From: an uncultured Muribaculaceae bacterium
GTDB taxonomy: Bacteria; Bacteroidota; Bacteroidia; Bacteroidales; Muribaculaceae
Reading direction: 5' to 3'
NCBI GenBank assembly: GCA_910587235.1
Contig: CAJUKD010000008.1
Span: forward strand, 1-64,000
DNA: 64,000 nucleotides
Position numbers and translations under genes: made by a program
Shown: piece after piece, positions 28,360-38,219 of the stretch
Position numbering within the stretch: the first letter of the stretch is position 1
Layout of the letters: each line of letters starts with the position of its first letter
Notes under the pieces: generated by a model
Databases searched by the model: none
What the model was told of the DNA's origin: nothing
What the model saw: the letters and a program-made list of their open reading frames with translations, nothing else

Positions 28360-29415
28360 ATGAACATAACACACTTGCTTTTCAACCTCAAGATAGGCGG
28401 TACAGAAACAATGCTAATCGACATTCTGAACCGTCAGGCCGCTGCAGGCCATAAAGTAAGCCTTATACTTATCAACGACGAACACGACGAAGAACTGATC
28501 GCCACAATTTCAGGAGAGGTCAACATAATTAGGCTAAACCGCCCGCTCGGTTCAAAAAATCCGCTATGGCTGCTTACCATGCGCCGCGCCATAGCCGCGA
28601 CACATCCCGACGCGGTTCATGCCCACAACGTCATGGCGCTCGGACTTGTACGCGGACCACGGCGCTATCCGCTCTTTTTCACGCTCCATACCACCGGCAT
28701 AGGACGACCCGACCTCATACGCCGTGCCGACCGCCTCTTCTCCATATCGCAGGCCGTGGCCGATGACCTGCGCACCCGTTTCGGCTTCGACAGCATAGTG
28801 GTGCCAAACGGCATCGAAACCGCCACCATACGCAGACGTGGCCACGACTCACCCGCTCCGGACAACACTCTGCGCATCGTACAGGCCGGACGCCTTGACC
28901 ACAAGGTCAAAGGCCAGGACATAACATTACGTGCCATGGCCGAACTCCGCCTGCTGCTCCCCGACACTCGCGTCACTGTCGATTTCATCGGCGACGGCCC
29001 TTCGCTCGACTATCTGCGCCGGCTTGCCGACAACCTCGGACTCGGCAACGACACACACTTCACCGGACCGATGGGACGCAAGGATCTTTACAACATCCTG
29101 GCGTCATATCACCTGTCGCTTCTTCCATCCCGTCAGGAGGGCTTCGGACTTACACTTGCCGAAACCCTCGCCGCCGGAGTTCCGAGCATATCGTCGGATC
29201 TTCCCGGTCCGACCGAAGTACTCGACGGAGGACGATTCGGACACTTATTCCCTTGCGGCGACCACAAAGCCCTCGCACACGCCATAGCCGACACTGTGGC
29301 GGACTACGACGCCGAAGCGGAGCGGGCGCTCAGAGGAGCCGAATTCGTGGAACAGCACTTCGACATGGCCGCCACCGCCGCACGTTACGTCGACGAATAC
29401 TCCCGAGGCAAATAA
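28360..29415 (+). CDS. Glycosyltransferase, GT4 family (GT-B fold)
   Basis: 351 residues from ATG 28360 (MNITHLLFNLKIGGTETML). The open frame continues 49 codons upstream inside the polymerase gene, but the family start is here. N-terminal half: GGTETMLIDI acceptor region. C-terminal half: VQAGRLDHKVKGQDI, and the donor-binding E-x7-E motif in QEGFGLTLAETLAAGVPSISSDLPGPTEVL. It is a retaining sugar-nucleotide transferase, probably extending the repeat unit of the cluster's polysaccharide on the inner face of the membrane. The donor sugar is unknown. Confidence 0.9.
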   Translation: MNITHLLFNLKIGGTETMLIDILNRQAAAGHKVSLILINDEHDEELIATISGEVNIIRLNRPLGSKNPLWLLTMRRAIAATHPDAVHAHNVMALGLVRGPRRYPLFFTLHTTGIGRPDLIRRADRLFSISQAVADDLRTRFGFDSIVVPNGIETATIRRRGHDSPAPDNTLRIVQAGRLDHKVKGQDITLRAMAELRLLLPDTRVTVDFIGDGPSLDYLRRLADNLGLGNDTHFTGPMGRKDLYNILASYHLSLLPSRQEGFGLTLAETLAAGVPSISSDLPGPTEVLDGGRFGHLFPCGDHKALAHAIADTVADYDAEAERALRGAEFVEQHFDMAATAARYVDEYSRGK

Positions 29416-29513
29416 ATCCAAGCAAGGCTTCTGTTTGTTATAGAAACAAAAGTCGGAGAAGATCCATATTCTTCCGGCACGAACGTTTCACACATATAAC
29501 ACACACAAAGCCT

Positions 29514-30416
29514 ATGTTCTCTTCTTCAAGAACCCGCATCCTTGCCGCCATTCTCTCCGCGGCGGCCTGCATGGGAGCAAAGGCGCAAAACGCCGTAAGC
29601 TTCCCCGAAACACCCGATTCAATCGGGCTGCCGGCTCCGGCAATAGAAATCCTTATGCGTCCTCACCGCGCCTCAGAAGCATCGCTCGACACAGCAGGCA
29701 TCGCCGATGCTCTTGCGGGAAGCTACGCCCGTCCGAAACGCCTTTCTCTTTACACCCTGCCTTACTCCCTCAAGACAAATCAGCCTGACTGGCCGAAGCT
29801 ATGGGTAAACACCTCCGTGCTTATAGGCGCATACGTCGGCACACTCGTCGTATTGGAATGCCTGCCGGAAGATGCAACATCGTGGAACAGAGCAGAAATA
29901 CAGCGTGTCCCCCCATTCACACGCTGGTATCGCAACGTATTCAAGAAAGGACCGGAATGGGACCATGACAATCCCATATTCAATTACGTCCTCCATCCCT
30001 ACGCCGGTGCCGCCTACTTCATGGCTGCACGCGACGCAGGCTTCAATTTCTACCGATCCATGCTTTATTCGGCCATAATCTCCACCGTCGGCTGGGAGTT
30101 CGGAATCGAAGCCTTTATGGAACGTCCTTCCATCCAGGACATATTCGTGACACCTATAGTCGGCAGCGTGATAGGCGAGTTGTTCTATAAACTGAAACGC
30201 GTGATCGTAGCACACGACTACACCCTCGGCGGCTCAAGAATATTAGGCAATGTAGTAGCCTTTCTCATCGATCCCGTCAACGAAGTCGTCGGGCTTTTCC
30301 GAGGCAACGAAGCCCGCAGACTTCACATGGGACGCAAGCCTGCAGACATCCGGTCATCGCTGTTGCCCGCAGCAGCAGGCTGCAAAGTCGGATTCACTTT
30401 CAGCTGCACATTCTGA
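29514..30416 (+). CDS. DUF3943 family envelope protein
   Basis: 300 residues from ATG 29514. Signal peptide MFSSSRTRILAAILSAAACMGAKA. The body has the DUF3943 features: helices with NTSVLIGAYVGTLVVLE, then HPYAGAAYFMAARDAGF, GWEFGIEAFMERPSIQDIFVTPIVGSVIGEL and a closing LGNVVAFLIDPVN. The family is common in Bacteroidetes and predicted to be outer-membrane or periplasmic; its role is unknown. It ends the rightward run of surface genes. The 98-bp gap before it has no clear promoter. Confidence 0.75.
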   Translation: MFSSSRTRILAAILSAAACMGAKAQNAVSFPETPDSIGLPAPAIEILMRPHRASEASLDTAGIADALAGSYARPKRLSLYTLPYSLKTNQPDWPKLWVNTSVLIGAYVGTLVVLECLPEDATSWNRAEIQRVPPFTRWYRNVFKKGPEWDHDNPIFNYVLHPYAGAAYFMAARDAGFNFYRSMLYSAIISTVGWEFGIEAFMERPSIQDIFVTPIVGSVIGELFYKLKRVIVAHDYTLGGSRILGNVVAFLIDPVNEVVGLFRGNEARRLHMGRKPADIRSSLLPAAAGCKVGFTFSCTF

Positions 30417-30500
30417 CCAAGCCCTACGCCTTTTGCCGCAGTGCCGCATATGCCGCATAAAATTTAAATCATCTTAATAAAAAACATGTCGCGGCATCCG

Positions 30501-30531
30501 TTGCGGCAGTCGGCAAAATATACTATCTTTG
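30501..30531 (+). promoter_or_regulatory. Promoter of the histidine-degradation operon
   Basis: -33 TTG (30501-30503), 20-bp gap, -7 TATCTTTG (30524-30531), leader of about 65 nt. No obvious operator palindrome and no hutC-like repressor gene is next to it. Confidence 0.75.
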
Positions 30532-30604
30532 CCAATGCGGCTGAAGAAGCTGTCAAGAATCGGAATAAAACAATCAAACCATTATAAATATCACGCATAA
30601 AGCC

Positions 30605-32314
30605 ATGGAAAAGCGTATCATCGAATGCGTTCCCAACTTCAGCGAGGGACGCGACATGACAGTCATCAGATCGATAACCGACGCAATCGAAAGCGTCGAG
30701 GGCATAAAACTGCTCGACGTCGACCCCGGAGAGGCTACAAACCGCACGGTAGTGACATTTGTCGGAGAACCTGAAGCCGTGACTGAAGCCGCATTCCGCG
30801 GCGTGCGGCGCGCAGCCGAACTTATCGATATGAGCCGTCATCACGGCGCACATCCGCGCATGGGTGCCACCGACGTCTGCCCGCTGATTCCGGTATCGGG
30901 AGTCAGCCTTGAAGAATGCGCCGCCATGGCCCGCGACCTCGCACAACGGATCGCCGGCGAACTGCACATCCCCACTTACTGCTACGAAGCCGCCGCATTC
31001 ACTCCCGAACGCAAGAACCTTGCCGTATGCCGCGCAGGCGAGTACGAGGCTCTCCCCGAAAAAATGAACTGCCCGGGAAAAGCCCCCGATTTCGGCGACC
31101 GTCCTTACGACGATGGTGTGGCACGCACAGGAGCCACAACCGTCGGCGCACGCGACTTCCTTATCGCCGTTAATTTCAATCTCAACACAACATCCACGCG
31201 CCGGGCCAACGCCATAGCCTTCGACGTGCGCGAGAAAGGCCGGCCTATGCGCGAAGGCGGCAAAGTCACCGGCAAACCCGTGAAAGATGAAAACGGCAAG
31301 ACAATAATGATTCCGGGCACACTCAAAGGCACCAAGGCCATAGGCTGGTACATCGACGAATACGGGATCGCACAAGTGTCGATGAACATAACCGACATGG
31401 CCGCCACTCCACTCCACCGCGCATTCGACGAAGTGGCACGTGCGGCCGATGCACGCGGCGTGCGTGTCACCGGCACAGAGATTGTCGGACTGGTACCAAA
31501 ACGCGCCCTCATCGAAGCCGGTCGCCATTTCCTGCACAAACAGCAGCGCTCGACGGGCATTCCCGATGCTGAAATCATACGTATCGCCATACGCAGCATG
31601 GGACTCGACGAGCTGCGCCCATTCAAGCCCGAAGAAAAAGTCATCGAATATCTCCTCGAAGCCGGCAAAAAATCAGAATCGAAACTGACAGACATGACTT
31701 GTCGCGCATTTGCCGAAGAAACAGCATCTGAATCTCCCGCACCGGGCGGAGGATCGATTTCAGCATACATGGGAGCGCTGGCCGCAGCTTTAGGAACAAT
31801 GGTAGCCAATCTTTCGGCACATAAAGCCGGATGGGACGACAGGTGGAAAGAATTCTCCGACATTGCCGACAAAGGACAGAACCTGATGGAACGCCTGTTG
31901 CATCTTGTCGACGAAGACACCGCCGCCTTCAACCGCATAATGGCCGCTATACAGATGCCTAAAGGCAGCGACGAAGAAAAAGCCGCGCGTGAAGCCGCTC
32001 TCGAAGCCGCCACGCTCTATGCCACACAGATCCCTCTCACTACTGTCGAAACCGCATGCGAGGCATTCCCGCTACTGAAAGAAATGGCCGAAAAAGGCAA
32101 TCCCGCATCTGTCAGCGACGCAGGCGTAGGCGCACTCGCCGCACGTGCCGCTGTCCGCGGAGCCTTGCTTAACGTGAAAATCAACGCTGCCGGACTCAAG
32201 GACAGGGCTGCCGCCGAAGCTCTCGTTGCCCGAGGAGAGAACAAGGCAGCCGAGGCAGCCGAAGCCGAAAATGAAATTCTCAAAATCGTCGAAGCTATAA
32301 TAAACAAACAATGA
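30605..32314 (+). CDS. ftcD: Bifunctional glutamate formimidoyltransferase / formimidoyl-THF cyclodeaminase
   Basis: 569 residues, fusion of a formiminotransferase (N subdomain about 1-180 with CVPNFSEGRD and HHGAHPRMGATDVCP, C subdomain about 180-330) and a cyclodeaminase domain (about 350-565, beginning FAEETASESPAPGGGSISAYMGAL). It transfers the formimino group of formiminoglutamate to tetrahydrofolate and then releases ammonia, giving 5,10-methenyl-THF. This is the last step of histidine breakdown and a one-carbon source. First gene of the hut operon; its TGA overlaps the hutU ATG (ATGA). Confidence 0.96.
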   Translation: MEKRIIECVPNFSEGRDMTVIRSITDAIESVEGIKLLDVDPGEATNRTVVTFVGEPEAVTEAAFRGVRRAAELIDMSRHHGAHPRMGATDVCPLIPVSGVSLEECAAMARDLAQRIAGELHIPTYCYEAAAFTPERKNLAVCRAGEYEALPEKMNCPGKAPDFGDRPYDDGVARTGATTVGARDFLIAVNFNLNTTSTRRANAIAFDVREKGRPMREGGKVTGKPVKDENGKTIMIPGTLKGTKAIGWYIDEYGIAQVSMNITDMAATPLHRAFDEVARAADARGVRVTGTEIVGLVPKRALIEAGRHFLHKQQRSTGIPDAEIIRIAIRSMGLDELRPFKPEEKVIEYLLEAGKKSESKLTDMTCRAFAEETASESPAPGGGSISAYMGALAAALGTMVANLSAHKAGWDDRWKEFSDIADKGQNLMERLLHLVDEDTAAFNRIMAAIQMPKGSDEEKAAREAALEAATLYATQIPLTTVETACEAFPLLKEMAEKGNPASVSDAGVGALAARAAVRGALLNVKINAAGLKDRAAAEALVARGENKAAEAAEAENEILKIVEAIINKQ

Positions 32315-34335
32315 CAAAGGAAGAATTCAAAAAGGCCGTGCGTGCAGGCATCCCTGCAGAACTGCCCGAAGCCAGACCATACGATAACAGCGTGAACCAT
32401 GCTCCGCGCCGTAAAAAAATACTGACCCCCGACGAAGAACGCCTTGCTCTGCGCAACGCACTGCGCTATTTCCCTGAGAAATTCCATGCCGTCCTCGCTC
32501 CGGAATTCGCAAAAGAACTGCGCGACTACGGACGCATCTACATGTACCGTTTCCGTCCGGTCTACGACATGTATGCCCGCCCCATCGACGAGTATCCGGC
32601 TCGTTCGCGGCAAGCTGCGGCAATCATGATGATGATACAGAACAATCTGGACAAAGCCGTGGCCCAGCATCCCCACGAACTTATCACCTACGGAGGCAAC
32701 GGCGCCGTGTTCCAGAACTGGGCGCAATATCTGCTGGCCATGCGCTATCTCAGCGAGATGACCGACGAGCAGACTCTTGTCATGTACTCCGGCCACCCGC
32801 TGGGGCTTTTCCCGTCGCACCGTGAAGCACCGCGCGTGGTAGTGACCAACGGTATGGTCATACCCAACTACTCCAAACCCGACGACTGGGAACGTTTCAA
32901 TGCCATGGGAGTATCGCAGTACGGACAGATGACAGCAGGATCCTACATGTACATCGGCCCGCAGGGCATCGTACACGGCACGACAATAACCGTACTTAAC
33001 GCCGGCCGACGAAAAATGCGTCCCGGAGCGAAAGACCTCGGCGGAATGCTGTTCGTCACCGCAGGACTCGGCGGAATGTCGGGTGCCCAGCCAAAAGCCG
33101 GCAACATATCCGGTGTGGTGACAATAGTCGCCGAAATCAACCCCAAGGCTGTCGAAACACGCCGTGCACAAGGTTGGGTCGACGAAGTGTACACCTCGCT
33201 CGACGAACTTGTCAGCCGCGCACGCAAAGCTCGCGAAGCCCGCGAGGCCGTGTCGCTGGCCTATCTCGGCAATGTGGTCGACCTCTGGGAGCGCCTCGCC
33301 GAAGAGCCTGATCTCGATGTGGAACTCGGCTCCGACCAGACATCGCTCCACAATCCCTGGGCAGGAGGATATTACCCCGTAGGCCTGAGCTTCGAGGAAT
33401 CAAAAGCCATGATGGCTGACGATCCTGAAGAATTCCGGCGCCGCGTGCAGGAATCGCTTCGACGGCAGGTAACCGCCATCAACCGTCTTGCCGACCGCGG
33501 AATGTACTTCTTCGACTACGGCAACGCCTTCCTGCTCGAATCATCACGCGCAGGAGCCGACGTCATGGCTCCCGACGGAAGCGGCAACTTCCGCTACCCC
33601 TCCTACGTACAGGACATAATGGGACCGCTGTTCTTCGACTACGGCTTCGGCCCCTTCCGCTGGGTGTGCAGCTCCGGACTGCCGTCCGACCTCGAAGCGA
33701 CAGACCGCATTGCCGCACGCGTGCTTGAAGAAATACGGGCTACCGCACCCGACGACATCCGCGGACAGCTCGACGACAATATCCACTGGATCAAGGAAGC
33801 AGGACGCAACCACCTTGTCGTCGGCTCTCAGGCACGCATCCTGTATGCCGACGCCGAAGGCCGTACTAAAATAGCACTGGCATTCAACGAAGCTATACGC
33901 CGCGGCGAAATCAGCGCTCCTGTCGTTCTCGGACGCGACCATCACGACGTGTCAGGCACCGACTCGCCATTCCGCGAAACATCGAACATCTACGACGGTT
34001 CACGCTTCACAGCCGATATGGCTGTCCACAATGTAATCGGCGATGCTTTCCGAGGCGCCACATGGGTATCGCTGCACAACGGCGGCGGCGTAGGATGGGG
34101 CGAAGTTGTCAACGGAGGCTTCGGCATGGTGATCGACGGCAGCCCGGAAGCCGATACACGCATAAGCCGAATGCTCCTCTGGGACGTCAACAACGGCATC
34201 GCACGCCGCAGCTGGGCACGCAACCGCGGAGCAATCGACGCCATACGCCGCGAAATGGAACGCACCCCCGGACTCGAAGTCACAATGCCGAATTTCGCCG
34301 ACGACGCACTGATCGACTCCGCACTATCCATCTGA
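32311..34335 (+). CDS. hutU: Urocanate hydratase
   Basis: 674 residues, the long form of the family usual in Bacteroidetes. Diagnostic segments: ITYGGNGAVFQNWAQY, MYSGHPLGLFPSH, GLGGMSGAQPKAG (NAD-binding area), QTSLHNPWAGGYYPVG, and DHHDVSGTDSPFRETSNI followed by SLHNGGGVGWGEVVNGGFG. It converts urocanate to 4-imidazolone-5-propanoate with bound NAD as electrophile. Overlaps ftcD by 4 bp; 34 bp before hutH. Confidence 0.97.
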   Translation: MTKEEFKKAVRAGIPAELPEARPYDNSVNHAPRRKKILTPDEERLALRNALRYFPEKFHAVLAPEFAKELRDYGRIYMYRFRPVYDMYARPIDEYPARSRQAAAIMMMIQNNLDKAVAQHPHELITYGGNGAVFQNWAQYLLAMRYLSEMTDEQTLVMYSGHPLGLFPSHREAPRVVVTNGMVIPNYSKPDDWERFNAMGVSQYGQMTAGSYMYIGPQGIVHGTTITVLNAGRRKMRPGAKDLGGMLFVTAGLGGMSGAQPKAGNISGVVTIVAEINPKAVETRRAQGWVDEVYTSLDELVSRARKAREAREAVSLAYLGNVVDLWERLAEEPDLDVELGSDQTSLHNPWAGGYYPVGLSFEESKAMMADDPEEFRRRVQESLRRQVTAINRLADRGMYFFDYGNAFLLESSRAGADVMAPDGSGNFRYPSYVQDIMGPLFFDYGFGPFRWVCSSGLPSDLEATDRIAARVLEEIRATAPDDIRGQLDDNIHWIKEAGRNHLVVGSQARILYADAEGRTKIALAFNEAIRRGEISAPVVLGRDHHDVSGTDSPFRETSNIYDGSRFTADMAVHNVIGDAFRGATWVSLHNGGGVGWGEVVNGGFGMVIDGSPEADTRISRMLLWDVNNGIARRSWARNRGAIDAIRREMERTPGLEVTMPNFADDALIDSALSI

Positions 34336-34369
34336 ACCACAAACTGCAAATCATAAACACCAGCATCCA

Positions 34370-35851
34370 ATGGAAACTCATCATATCTCAGCCGAACGCC
34401 TGACTCTGGCCCGCGTCGGCGAAATACTTAATAAAAAAATGCGTCTTGCCCTGAGCGACGACGCACGCAGGCGCATAACGGAATGCCGCGACTATCTCGA
34501 CCGCAAGATGGCCGAATGTAAGGAACCCATCTACGGCATAACCACAGGATTCGGCTCGCTTTGCAACATCTCCATCGGACATGACGACCTCTCGCAGTTG
34601 CAGAAAAACCTCGTCATGTCGCATTCCTGCGGTGTCGGCGAACGCGTGCCGGCCGATATTGTCCGCCTGATGCTGCTGACAAAGATACAATCGCTGTCCT
34701 ACGGCAACTCGGGCGTGCAGCTCGCCACAGTCGAGCGCCTTATCAATTTCTTCAATGCCGACGTGCTGCCCGTGGTCTACCAGCAAGGCTCGCTCGGCGC
34801 ATCAGGCGACCTCGCTCCATTGGCCAACATGTCGCTGCCCCTCCTCGGACTCGGGCAGGTGGACTACAAAGGCTCTCTGCGCCCGGCCGCAGAAGTCCTT
34901 GAGGAATTCGGATGGGAACCCATACGCCTTATGTCGAAAGAAGGCCTTGCACTTCTCAACGGCACCCAGTTCATGTCGTCCTACGGCGTATGGTCGCTTC
35001 TTAAAGCGCAGCGTCTTAGCGACCTGGCCGACCGCATAGCAGCCATGTCGCTCGAAGCATTCGACGGACGCATCGAGCCTTTCGGCCCTCAGGTAAACGA
35101 AGTACGCAACCATCGCGGACAAATCGAAACAGCCCGCCGCATGCGCGAACTGCTTGCCGGAAGCGAGTACATAGTCCGCCACAAAGAACATGTACAGGAT
35201 CCCTACTCTTTCCGCTGCATACCGCAGGTTCACGGTGCCGTTAAAGACACTATCGCCTACGCATCGGCAGTGCTCGAAGACGAAATCAACGCTCCAACCG
35301 ACAACCCGACTGTATTCCCCGACGACGACATCATTGTTTCCGCCGGCAACTTCCACGGCGAACCCATAGCGATGCCCATGGACTTCCTCGCTGTCGCCCT
35401 GTCGGAACTCGCCAACATCTCCGAACGCCGCATCTACAAACTTATCTCCGGACAGCGCGGCCTGCCCTCTTTCCTTGTAGCCAAACCCGGTCTGAACAGC
35501 GGATTCATGATTCCGCAGTACACCGCGGCCTCAATCGTCAGCCAGTCCAAAGGCCTGTGCTGGCCGGCAAGCTGCGATTCCATCCCCTCTTCGCAGGGAC
35601 AAGAAGACCACGTGTCAATGGGTTCAAACGCAGCCACTAAACTATTCCGTGTGGTCAACAACACCGAACGCGTGCTGGCTATCGAACTCTTCAATGCCGC
35701 CCAGGCGCTCGACTTCCGCCGTCCCGGCCGTTCGTCCGACGCAGTGGAAGCGATGCACGAAGCCTATCGCCACGCCGTTCCGTTCATCGACAACGACACC
35801 GTGATGTGCGACCACATAGCCGCATCCGTCAAATTCCTGCAAGAATGCTGA
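34370..35851 (+). CDS. hutH: Histidine ammonia-lyase
   Basis: 493 residues. The MIO-forming Ala-Ser-Gly is present in GSLGASGDLAPLANMSLPLLG. Other family signatures: YGITTGFGSLCN, DEINAPTDNPTVF and SIPSSQGQEDHVSMGSNAATK. It deaminates histidine to urocanate, the entry step. Its stop overlaps the start of hutI (ATGCTGA). Confidence 0.97.
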   Translation: METHHISAERLTLARVGEILNKKMRLALSDDARRRITECRDYLDRKMAECKEPIYGITTGFGSLCNISIGHDDLSQLQKNLVMSHSCGVGERVPADIVRLMLLTKIQSLSYGNSGVQLATVERLINFFNADVLPVVYQQGSLGASGDLAPLANMSLPLLGLGQVDYKGSLRPAAEVLEEFGWEPIRLMSKEGLALLNGTQFMSSYGVWSLLKAQRLSDLADRIAAMSLEAFDGRIEPFGPQVNEVRNHRGQIETARRMRELLAGSEYIVRHKEHVQDPYSFRCIPQVHGAVKDTIAYASAVLEDEINAPTDNPTVFPDDDIIVSAGNFHGEPIAMPMDFLAVALSELANISERRIYKLISGQRGLPSFLVAKPGLNSGFMIPQYTAASIVSQSKGLCWPASCDSIPSSQGQEDHVSMGSNAATKLFRVVNNTERVLAIELFNAAQALDFRRPGRSSDAVEAMHEAYRHAVPFIDNDTVMCDHIAASVKFLQEC

Positions 35852-37089
35852 TAGTCAACATATCCTCCATTCTCGGCATACTGCCACCCGAAACCGTCCG
35901 CCTGAGCGGCAAAGAGATGGACACAGCCATGCAACGCCTCGACGGCAGCGCCTGGCTGCTGGTCGACGGCGAGCATATTAGCGCTTTCGGCTCAATGTCC
36001 GGACTGAAGACCGAAGACCTCACGGGCCGGCATATCGTCGACGCACGCGGCGGGATGCTGCTTCCGTCGTTCTGCGACTCGCACACCCACATCGTCTATG
36101 CGGGAAGCCGCGACGGCGAATATCTCGACAAAATCCGCGGACTAAGCTACGAAGAAATCGCACGCCGGGGAGGAGGCATACTCAACTCCGCCGACCTGCT
36201 TCACCGCACATCCGAGGATGAACTCTACAGGCAAGCACGCATACGCCTCGACGAGGTGACTGCAAAAGGAACAGGAGCGATAGAAATAAAAAGCGGCTAC
36301 GGGCTGACAGTGGCCGACGAACTGAAAATGCTTCGCGTGATAGCTCGCCTGAAGCAGGAATCTCCGGCTGTCGTACGCTCAACATTCCTTGGCGCACACG
36401 CCGTAGGGCGCGCGTACACCGGCCGGCAAAGCGAATATGTCGACCTTGTGATAAATGATATGCTGCCGGCCGTGGCAGCTGAAGGTCTGGCCGAATTTGT
36501 CGACGTGTTCTGCGACGAAGGCTTCTTCACCGTCGACGAAACCGCACGCATCCTCGACGCCGCGGCGCGCTATGGCATACGCCCGAAAATCCACGCCTGC
36601 GAACTTGCCAACTCCGGCGGCGTACAAATCGGAGTGAGTCGCGGAGCTTTGTCGGTCGACCATCTCGAGCGCATGGAACAGCCCGAGATCGACAGCCTGC
36701 ACGGCTCCGGCACCATAGCTACAATGTTACCCGGCGCGTCCTTCTTCCTTGGCATCCCTTTCGCACCCGCAAGACGAGCCGTCGACAGCGGTCTGGCCGT
36801 AGCACTTGCCAGCGACTACAACCCCGGCTCTTCTCCATCCGGCGACATGCGCATGGTAATGGCTTTGGGATGTATACGCATGCGCCTGACTCCGGCCGAA
36901 GCACTTGCCGCCTGCACCGTCAACGGCGCGGCAGCCATGGATGTCGCCGGCACATGCGGGGCAATCACCCCCGGACGCCTCGCCAACTTCATAATCACCC
37001 GGCCGATACCCTCCGACGCATTTATAACCTATGCCTATACCACCCCCTTCATCAGCGAGGTATATCTGCGAGGAAAAAAATTAAGCTGA
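35845..37089 (+). CDS. hutI: Imidazolonepropionase
   Basis: 414 residues from ATG 35845, overlapping hutH by 7 bp; a GTG at 35806 would add 13 residues and is rejected. Amidohydrolase metal motif DSHTHIVYAGSR, then EIKSGYGLT, GAHAV, KIHACELANSGG, SVDHLERM and ASDYNPGSSPSGDM. It hydrolyses imidazolonepropionate to formiminoglutamate, which FtcD consumes, so the four genes form a complete pathway without hutG. The operon ends at a long hairpin (37121-37168). Confidence 0.96.
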   Translation: MLIVNISSILGILPPETVRLSGKEMDTAMQRLDGSAWLLVDGEHISAFGSMSGLKTEDLTGRHIVDARGGMLLPSFCDSHTHIVYAGSRDGEYLDKIRGLSYEEIARRGGGILNSADLLHRTSEDELYRQARIRLDEVTAKGTGAIEIKSGYGLTVADELKMLRVIARLKQESPAVVRSTFLGAHAVGRAYTGRQSEYVDLVINDMLPAVAAEGLAEFVDVFCDEGFFTVDETARILDAAARYGIRPKIHACELANSGGVQIGVSRGALSVDHLERMEQPEIDSLHGSGTIATMLPGASFFLGIPFAPARRAVDSGLAVALASDYNPGSSPSGDMRMVMALGCIRMRLTPAEALAACTVNGAAAMDVAGTCGAITPGRLANFIITRPIPSDAFITYAYTTPFISEVYLRGKKLS

Positions 37090-37120
37090 CTTTTATATCA
37101 AAAATAGTAAATAACAATTA

Positions 37121-37168
37121 AGAGAGATCAGAGAGATATACAATAAAAAGCATCTCGCTGATCTCTCT
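37121..37168 (+). terminator. Hairpin after hut operon
   Basis: 17-bp stem with one mismatch: AGAGAGATCAG (37121-37131) pairs with CTGATCTCTCT (37158-37168) and the inner GAGAT with ATCTC. Downstream is pyrimidine-rich TCTCTAATCTCTCCCC but lacks a true U-run, so termination may be partial. Confidence 0.65.
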
Positions 37169-37256
37169 TCTCTAATCTCTCCCCCTATAAAAATAAGCCT
37201 ACGATGTAATTTATTTCATCTTCCTGCGTCTAATCAGAATAAAAAACAACTCAAAA

Positions 37257-38219
37257 ATGAATATACTCACAGCCGAACACATCACAAAAAACTTTACCGG
37301 CCACCGGGCGCTCGACGACGTAAGCATCGCAGTGCCGCGAGGAAAAGTCTACGGACTTCTGGGTCCTAACGGCGCAGGAAAAACCACACTGATTCGCATA
37401 ATCAACCACATAACAGCCCCCGATTCCGGCACAGTCACTTTCGACGGCCACACACTGACAGCCGCCGACGTGGCTCAGATAGGCTATCTGCCCGAAGAAC
37501 GCGGGCTATACAAAAAGATGAAAGTAGGCGAACAGGCTCTGTTCTTCGCCCGCCTCAAAGGCATGCCAAAAGCCGAAGCCGAGCAAGGACTGCGGCTATG
37601 GTTCGAACGTCTGGAAATCACCGACTGGTGGGATAAAAAAATCGAAGAACTTTCGAAAGGCATGGCTCAGAAAGTACAGTTCATCGTCACAGTACTCCAC
37701 CGTCCGAAGCTACTGATTTTCGACGAGCCTTTCTCCGGATTCGACCCCATCAACGCCAACATACTCAAACGCGAGATACTGAAACTGCGCGACGAAGGAG
37801 CCACAGTCATCTTCTCGACCCACAACATGGGAAGCGTCGAAGAGCTTTGCGACGAAATAACGCTCATCAACCGTTCGCGAAACATCCTCAGCGGCAATGT
37901 TCATGAACTGCGAAAAACCTACGGAGGCAACAACTTCGAACTGACATACGTCGGCTCTCCCGACGCTCTTACGGCAGCTGTCAGTCCTGTCGCCTCCTCC
38001 TTCAGCCTCGGTGGAATCGACCGCGACGGGCGGGCTTCGGCACAAGTAAGCCTCAACAGCCCCGACGATCTGCGCACTCTTATATCCGCCGCAAACGAAG
38101 CTGTTTCGCTCAAAGGCTTCCACCAGCTACTGCCATCGATGGACTCCATATTCATTTCGGCAGTCGAAGCATCAAACAACACATACGAACCACAGACCGA
38201 AAACACATCAGAACAATGA
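37257..38219 (+). CDS. ABC transporter ATP-binding protein (NatA/CcmA type)
   Basis: 320 residues. Walker A GPNGAGKTT, signature LSKGMAQKVQ, Walker B LLIFDEPFSGFDP, and H-loop STHNM, with a C-terminal DUF4162-like extension (about 215-310). Its TGA overlaps the ATG of the permease (ATGA), so the two form one exporter. Related pairs (NatAB) export sodium or drugs; the substrate here is not known. Confidence 0.93.
   Translation: MNILTAEHITKNFTGHRALDDVSIAVPRGKVYGLLGPNGAGKTTLIRIINHITAPDSGTVTFDGHTLTAADVAQIGYLPEERGLYKKMKVGEQALFFARLKGMPKAEAEQGLRLWFERLEITDWWDKKIEELSKGMAQKVQFIVTVLHRPKLLIFDEPFSGFDPINANILKREILKLRDEGATVIFSTHNMGSVEELCDEITLINRSRNILSGNVHELRKTYGGNNFELTYVGSPDALTAAVSPVASSFSLGGIDRDGRASAQVSLNSPDDLRTLISAANEAVSLKGFHQLLPSMDSIFISAVEASNNTYEPQTENTSEQ

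Noticed and set aside
29253..29513. N-terminal extension of the DUF3943 protein
   Set aside because: It overlaps the glycosyltransferase gene; a signal peptide begins at 29514.
30464..33351. Minus-strand open frames of 302-444 codons under ftcD and hutU
   Set aside because: Shadow frames caused by GC-rich third positions; the plus-strand proteins are certain.
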